Shown: positions 14,325 through 17,552 of the stretch, one piece after another
Layout: the number at the start of each line of letters is the position of its first letter
Position numbering within the stretch: position 1 is the stretch's first letter
Assembly: GCA_046729895.1 (NCBI GenBank)
Contig: JBKPHP010000167.1
Span: 1 to 17,552, forward strand
Direction of reading: 5' to 3'
From: DASXBA01 sp046729895
Lineage (GTDB): Bacteria > Actinomycetota > Thermoleophilia > Solirubrobacterales > Thermoleophilaceae
Length of the DNA stretch: 17,552 bases
Made by a program: the position numbers and the translations under genes
Notes under the pieces: model-generated
The model's input: the letters and a program-made list of their open reading frames with translations, nothing else
What the model was told of the DNA's origin: nothing
Databases searched by the model: none

Positions 14325-15593
14325 ATGGTTCGCACCTTCCTGAACTCCCTCCGGGTTCCCGAGATCAGGAAGAAGCTGGCCTTCACGGCCGCGATGCTGG
14401 CGCTCTACCGAATCGGCGCCTACATCCCGGCGCCGAGCATCAACGTCGACGCAGTCAAGGACATCTCGGAGAACTTCACGGGGTCCAACGTCCTGGGCTT
14501 CCTGAACCTGTTCTCGGGGGGCGGCCTCCAGCGCTTCGCGATCTTCGCGCTCGGGATCATGCCCTACATCACGGCCTCGATCATGCTGCAGCTGCTGACG
14601 GTCGTGGTCCCCGCGCTCGACAAGCTGCGCAAGGAGGGCGAGGTCGGCCAGCAGAAGATCACGCAGTACACCCGGTACCTGACCGTCGGGCTCGCGTTCG
14701 GCCAGTCGATCGGCTACGTGTTCCTCTTCCGAACCTTCTCGAGCGGCAGCGCCGACATCGTCAAGGAGTTCACCTTCGGCCGCGTCTTCGTGATCGTCAT
14801 GACCCTCACCGCCGGCTGCGTGCTGCTGATGTGGTTCGGCGAGCTGATCACCCAGCGCGGGATCGGCAATGGCATCTCGCTGATGATCTTCGCGTCGATC
14901 GCCGCCCAGATCCCCAACGGCATCTCGGCCTGGTGGACCAACCCCGATCAGGTCTTCAAGGTCATGATGCCGTTCGTCGCGCTGGCCGTGATCGCCTTCG
15001 TCGTCTTCATGCAAGAAGGCCAGCGGCGCATACCCGTTCAGTACGCCAAGCGCGTGGTCGGCCGCAGGATGGCCGGCGGCGGGTCGACCTACCTGCCGCT
15101 CCGGGTGAACATGGCTGGCGTCATCCCCGTGATCTTCGCCGCTTCGCTGATGGCCTTCCCGCCCACGGTGGGAGAGCTCTCGCAGGCGCAGTGGGCGCGT
15201 GACTTCTCCGCCTTCTTCAATCCCAGCGACGCGCCCTACATCATCGGCGAGTCGCTGTTCATCATCCTGTTCACGTACTTCTACACGGCGGTGACCTTCA
15301 ACCCCGTCGAGCAGGCCGACAACCTCAAGAAGTACGGCGGCTTCATCCCGGGGGTGAGGCCTGGAAGACCCACGGCGGAGTTCCTCGACCGCATACTGGC
15401 GCGGCTCACCTTCCCCGGCTCGCTCTACCTCGCGGCCGTGGCGGCGCTCCCGACGATCCTGATCAACCAGACGAGCGCCAACTTCTTCTTTGGCGGCACT
15501 TCGCTGCTGATCGTCGTGGGCGTGGCGCTCGACACCATGAAGCAGCTCGAGGCGCAGCTGATGATGCGCAATTACGAGGGGTTCCTGAAATAG
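14325..15593 (+). CDS. secY: Preprotein translocase subunit SecY
   Basis: This 422-residue integral membrane channel subunit is of normal length, with about ten hydrophobic helices. It exports unfolded proteins with SecE, SecG and SecA and inserts SRP substrates. Blocks are RIGAYIPAPSIN after helix 1, the plug region around NLFSGGGLQRFAIFALGIMPYITASIMLQLL (61-91), ITQRGIGNGISLMIF (175-189), the SecA-contact loop GQRRIPVQYAKR (232-243), LPLRVNMAGVIPVIFA, and the C-terminal MRNYEGFLK. The ATG follows the rplO stop with no gap. A 38-nt gap with a candidate promoter separates it from adk. Confidence 0.98.
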   Translation: MVRTFLNSLRVPEIRKKLAFTAAMLALYRIGAYIPAPSINVDAVKDISENFTGSNVLGFLNLFSGGGLQRFAIFALGIMPYITASIMLQLLTVVVPALDKLRKEGEVGQQKITQYTRYLTVGLAFGQSIGYVFLFRTFSSGSADIVKEFTFGRVFVIVMTLTAGCVLLMWFGELITQRGIGNGISLMIFASIAAQIPNGISAWWTNPDQVFKVMMPFVALAVIAFVVFMQEGQRRIPVQYAKRVVGRRMAGGGSTYLPLRVNMAGVIPVIFAASLMAFPPTVGELSQAQWARDFSAFFNPSDAPYIIGESLFIILFTYFYTAVTFNPVEQADNLKKYGGFIPGVRPGRPTAEFLDRILARLTFPGSLYLAAVAALPTILINQTSANFFFGGTSLLIVVGVALDTMKQLEAQLMMRNYEGFLK

Positions 15594-15605
15594 CTGCCAG
15601 CCCCA

Positions 15606-15620
15606 GCTAGACGCTAGCCT
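15606..15620 (+). promoter_or_regulatory. Candidate -10 and short palindrome before adk
   Basis: TAGCCT (15615-15620), in GCTAGCCT, fits TANNNT and lies 11 nt before the adk GTG. It overlaps the inverted repeat GCTAG-ACG-CTAGC (15606-15618). The adk start has no SD, so a leaderless or near-leaderless transcript would fit. No clear -35 is seen. Confidence 0.25.
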
Positions 15621-15631
15621 CTCCGAACTTC

Positions 15632-16306
15632 GTGGCGGAGCTGAATCTCATACTCATGGGCCCGCCTGGCGCCGGCAAAGGGACGCAGGCGGAGCGGCTG
15701 GTCGACGACTTCGACCTGCCGTATTACGCCACCGGCGACATCCTCCGCGCGGCGGTCAGCAACGGCGCGGAGCTCGGCAGGCAAGTCAAGGAGTACATGG
15801 ACCGTGGTGAGCTCGTGCCCGATGACGTGATCTGCCAGGTGATCATGGAGCGCCTGGACTCGAGCGAGGCCAGCGACGGCTTCCTGCTCGACGGCTTCCC
15901 GCGCACCGTCCCGCAGGCGGAGGCGCTCGACGACGCGCTCGACAAGCGCGGGCGCTCGCTCACCGCCGCCCTCCTCATCGACGTTCCCGACGAGGAGGTC
16001 ATTCGTCGGCTCTCTGGCCGTCGCATCTGCGTGAAGAACCAGCACGTCTACCACGTGGAGTTCGACCCGCCCAAGGAGGAGGGCGTCTGCGACCAGGACG
16101 GCTCGCGCCTCATACAGCGCGACGACGACAAGCCGGAGACGGTGCAGAAGCGGCTCGACGTGTACCACGGGCAGACGGAGCCGCTGATCGGCCGGTACGA
16201 GGAGCAGGGTCTCCTGCGACGCTTCGACGGCCGCCGGCCTCCCGACGAGGTCCACGATCACATTCGCGCGACGCTCGCCACCCTTAGGCTGGAAGCCGAG
16301 CTCTAG
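15632..16306 (+). CDS. adk: Adenylate kinase, long-LID form with altered zinc site
   Basis: This 224-residue cytoplasmic enzyme catalyses ATP + AMP = 2 ADP. The P-loop GPPGAGKGT is at 10-18. The AMP-binding region has YYATGDILRA (31-40) and DGFLLDGFPRTVPQAE (82-97). The LID arginine region begins RLSGRRIC. The LID is the long form with DPPKEEGVCDQDG and QRDDDK, but the four zinc positions read C133, N136, C153, D156. The canonical Gram-positive set is four cysteines, or three and an Asp. GTG 15632 has no SD. The gene sits between secY and map as is common, and its stop codon overlaps a possible map promoter. Confidence 0.96.
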   Translation: MAELNLILMGPPGAGKGTQAERLVDDFDLPYYATGDILRAAVSNGAELGRQVKEYMDRGELVPDDVICQVIMERLDSSEASDGFLLDGFPRTVPQAEALDDALDKRGRSLTAALLIDVPDEEVIRRLSGRRICVKNQHVYHVEFDPPKEEGVCDQDGSRLIQRDDDKPETVQKRLDVYHGQTEPLIGRYEEQGLLRRFDGRRPPDEVHDHIRATLATLRLEAEL

Positions 16307-16309
16307 ATT
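16304..16309 (+). promoter_or_regulatory. Candidate -10 for leaderless map
   Basis: TAGATT starts at the adk stop codon (TAG) and lies 7 nt before the map GTG. There is no SD upstream of that GTG. The distance suits a transcript starting at or next to the start codon, as is common in Actinomycetota. A -35 element is not evident. Confidence 0.25.
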
Positions 16310-16316
16310 TGACCCT

Positions 16317-17117
16317 GTGATCATCCAAAAGACCACAGAGGAGATCGAGAAGATCGCCGCGGCGGGACGCATCCTGGCCCGCTGCCACCAGCTTCTGCAG
16401 GCGAAGGCGCGGCCGGGGGTCACGACCGCGGAGCTCGACGCCGCCGCCGACAGCTTCATCCGCTCGCGGGGCGCCTGGCCGGTCTTCAAGGGCTACCGCG
16501 GCTTTCCCGGGTCGATCTGCGCGTCGCCCAACTCGATGGTCGTGCACGGCATCCCGGGCTCCTACAGCCTCGACCGCGGGGACATCCTGTCGATCGACAT
16601 CGGGGTCGAGCTCGACGGGTGGGTGGCGGACGCGGCGGTCACCGTGCCCATCAGCAAGGTCACCCCGGTGGCTGGCCGGCTGCTCTCATCGACGAAGGCC
16701 GCGCTGTTCGACGCCGTCGAGCAGTGCCGGCCCGGGAACCGTCTCGGGGACGTCTCCCACGCGGTCCAGAAGCGGGTCGAGGGCGACGGATTTTCGGTCA
16801 TCCGCTCGCTCGTGGGCCACGGGATCGGGAGGGAGATGCATGAAGACCCGCAAATTCCGAACTTCGGCGACCCCGGCACCGGGCCCGAGCTCGCCGAGGG
16901 GATGGTCCTCGCGGTCGAACCCATGGTCAACGCGGGTGACCACCAGGTACGCATGGGGAGCGACAACTGGGCCGTGTACTCCCGGGACGGGTCGCTCGCG
17001 GCCCACTTCGAGCACACGGTCGCGATCACCGCGGACGGGGCTCGGATCCTCACGCCCTGGCATCTGGAGGAGCCAGAGGCCCTCGGCAGGCCCGCCACGG
17101 CGGCTAGTGGCGCCTGA
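16317..17117 (+). CDS. map: Methionine aminopeptidase type I
   Basis: This 266-residue metalloenzyme of standard type Ia length removes the initiator methionine from nascent proteins. All five metal ligands are visible: D94, D105, H168 (GHGIG), E201 (EPMV) and E232 (FEHT). H77 in VVHGIP matches the catalytic His79 of E. coli. N-terminal MIIQKTTEEIEKIAAAGRILA is the usual start after GTG 16317. No SD precedes it, so it is probably leaderless. The C-terminal tail after WHLEEPEALG is short and low-complexity. infA does not follow. Confidence 0.97.
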   Translation: MIIQKTTEEIEKIAAAGRILARCHQLLQAKARPGVTTAELDAAADSFIRSRGAWPVFKGYRGFPGSICASPNSMVVHGIPGSYSLDRGDILSIDIGVELDGWVADAAVTVPISKVTPVAGRLLSSTKAALFDAVEQCRPGNRLGDVSHAVQKRVEGDGFSVIRSLVGHGIGREMHEDPQIPNFGDPGTGPELAEGMVLAVEPMVNAGDHQVRMGSDNWAVYSRDGSLAAHFEHTVAITADGARILTPWHLEEPEALGRPATAASGA

Positions 17118-17177
17118 GCCTTACGCCCGCGGCGAGTAACCGAAGAATTCGTGAGCCATGGACGGCTAGCGGATTGC

Positions 17178-17205
17178 TACCCTTATCGGTCGGCGCTCAG
17201 CCGAC
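17178..17205 (+). promoter_or_regulatory. Candidate promoter and leader hairpin before rpmJ
   Basis: The 137-nt gap after map has no gene. TACCCT (17178-17183), in GCTACCCT, fits TANNNT. Downstream, GTCGGC (17189-17194) pairs with GCCGAC (17200-17205) around the loop GCTCA. A second TA-rich element, TATACG, is at 17231-17236. This suggests a separate start for the rpmJ-rpsM unit. Promoter identity is weakly supported. Confidence 0.28.
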
Positions 17206-17254
17206 TCCTGGGCTCTGCGCCGCTTCTGTTTATACGTCAGGTCACCACGGAGCG

Positions 17255-17368
17255 ATGAAGGTCCGAGCCTCGGTCAAGCCCATGTGCGAGAAGTGCAAGG
17301 TCATCCGCCGCGGAGGCGCGGTCCTGGTGATCTGTCAGAACCCGCGCCACAAGCAGCGGCAGGGATGA
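17255..17368 (+). CDS. rpmJ: 50S ribosomal protein L36
   Basis: At 37 residues it has the standard length. It is a zinc-ribbon protein that organises 23S rRNA near helices 89 and 91. Zinc ligands C11, C14, C27 and H32 are all present (KPMCEKCKVIRRGG, VICQNPRHKQRQG), so this is the zinc-containing C+ paralogue. The ATG has GGAG upstream with very short spacing. The stop overlaps an ATG (ATGA) that opens a short frame toward rpsM. Confidence 0.96.
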   Translation: MKVRASVKPMCEKCKVIRRGGAVLVICQNPRHKQRQG

Positions 17369-17433
17369 GTTACTCGAGACAACAGGTCGAAAGGCAGCAT
17401 CAGAACGCGGGGCTGGATGCCCCGCGGAGGTAA
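17365..17433 (+). other. Candidate 22-codon minicistron bridging rpmJ and rpsM
   Basis: ATG overlaps the rpmJ stop (ATGA). The frame begins MSYSRQQVERQH and ends LDAPRR, with TAA at 17431-17433 immediately after the rpsM SD (GGAGG 17426-17430). Ribosomes translating it would open the hairpin at 17406-17426 that abuts this SD. It has no clear SD of its own. Confidence 0.25.
17406..17426 (+). promoter_or_regulatory. Hairpin abutting the rpsM ribosome binding site
   Basis: CGCGGGGC (17406-17413) pairs with GCCCCGCG (17419-17426) around the loop TGGAT. The last base of the stem is the first base of the GGAGG SD (17426-17430). Folding could restrict initiation at rpsM. The position parallels the S4-regulated leader of the E. 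coli alpha operon, but I see no sequence match to that pseudoknot. Confidence 0.4.
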
Positions 17434-17436
17434 CCC

Positions 17437-17552
17437 ATGGCTCGAATCGCCGGAGTCAACATCCCCCTCAACAAGCGGGTGGAGGTCGGCCTCACCTACA
17501 TCTACGGCATCGGCCGCTCCACCTCGAACGAGATCCTGAACGAGGCCGGGGT
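17437..17552 (+). CDS. rpsM: 30S ribosomal protein S13, 3' truncated by window end
   Basis: The first 38 codons read MARIAGVNIPLNKRVEVGLTY and then IYGIGRSTSNEILNEAG, the canonical S13 N-terminus with its helix-two-turn-helix start. S13 is a 30S head protein that contacts P-site tRNA and 50S bridges. A strong SD, GGAGG with 6-nt spacing, precedes the ATG. It is the first gene of the alpha operon. The rest lies beyond the window. Confidence 0.97.
   Translation, partial: MARIAGVNIPLNKRVEVGLTYIYGIGRSTSNEILNEAG

Overview
This GC-rich window carries the conserved translation and secretion supercluster (str-end, S10, spc and the start of the alpha operon) of a bacterium. The order is fusA-tuf-rpsJ-rplC-rplD-rplW-rplB-rpsS-rplV-rpsC-rplP-rpmC-rpsQ-rplN-rplX-rplE-rpsN-rpsH-rplF-rplR-rpsE-rpmD-rplO-secY-adk-map-rpmJ-rpsM, all on the + strand. 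High GC, frequent GTG starts, ATGA/GTGA/TGATG junctions, zinc-type S14 and L36, and likely leaderless GTG genes fit Actinomycetota. The long tails on several ribosomal proteins suggest a deep branch such as Thermoleophilia, but this assignment is inference.

Layout: 1-229 has no gene, but holds a short direct repeat and a 17-bp hairpin that pairs best as + strand RNA. 230-718 is a divergent small 4-helix membrane protein of unknown function. It occupies the place where rpsL-rpsG normally precede fusA. 719-907 is the shared upstream region and contains a textbook intrinsic terminator (855-876) only 31 nt before the fusA ATG, which makes a candidate attenuator. 908-4269 encodes EF-G and EF-Tu. 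4337-10061 is the S10 operon and 10075-15593 is the spc operon through secY. 15632-17117 is adk and map. 17255 to the end is rpmJ and the first 38 codons of rpsM. infA, which usually lies between map and rpmJ, is absent.

The genes together supply ribosomal subunit proteins, the two main elongation factors, the SecY channel pore, adenylate kinase and methionine aminopeptidase, and most are translationally coupled. No defence, phage or biosynthetic system is present.

The unusual content is layered on this housekeeping core. uL22 has a SAP-like N-terminal domain. uS17 has a roughly 135-residue acidic-then-basic N-terminal extension. uL5 and uS5 have acidic C-terminal tails. A heptanucleotide repeat (consensus GTCCYCA) occurs in-frame inside both rplV and rpsE, and a second heptamer array lies before rpsS. 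The larger gaps inside the co-directional ribosomal gene runs are bridged by minicistron-like short reading frames.
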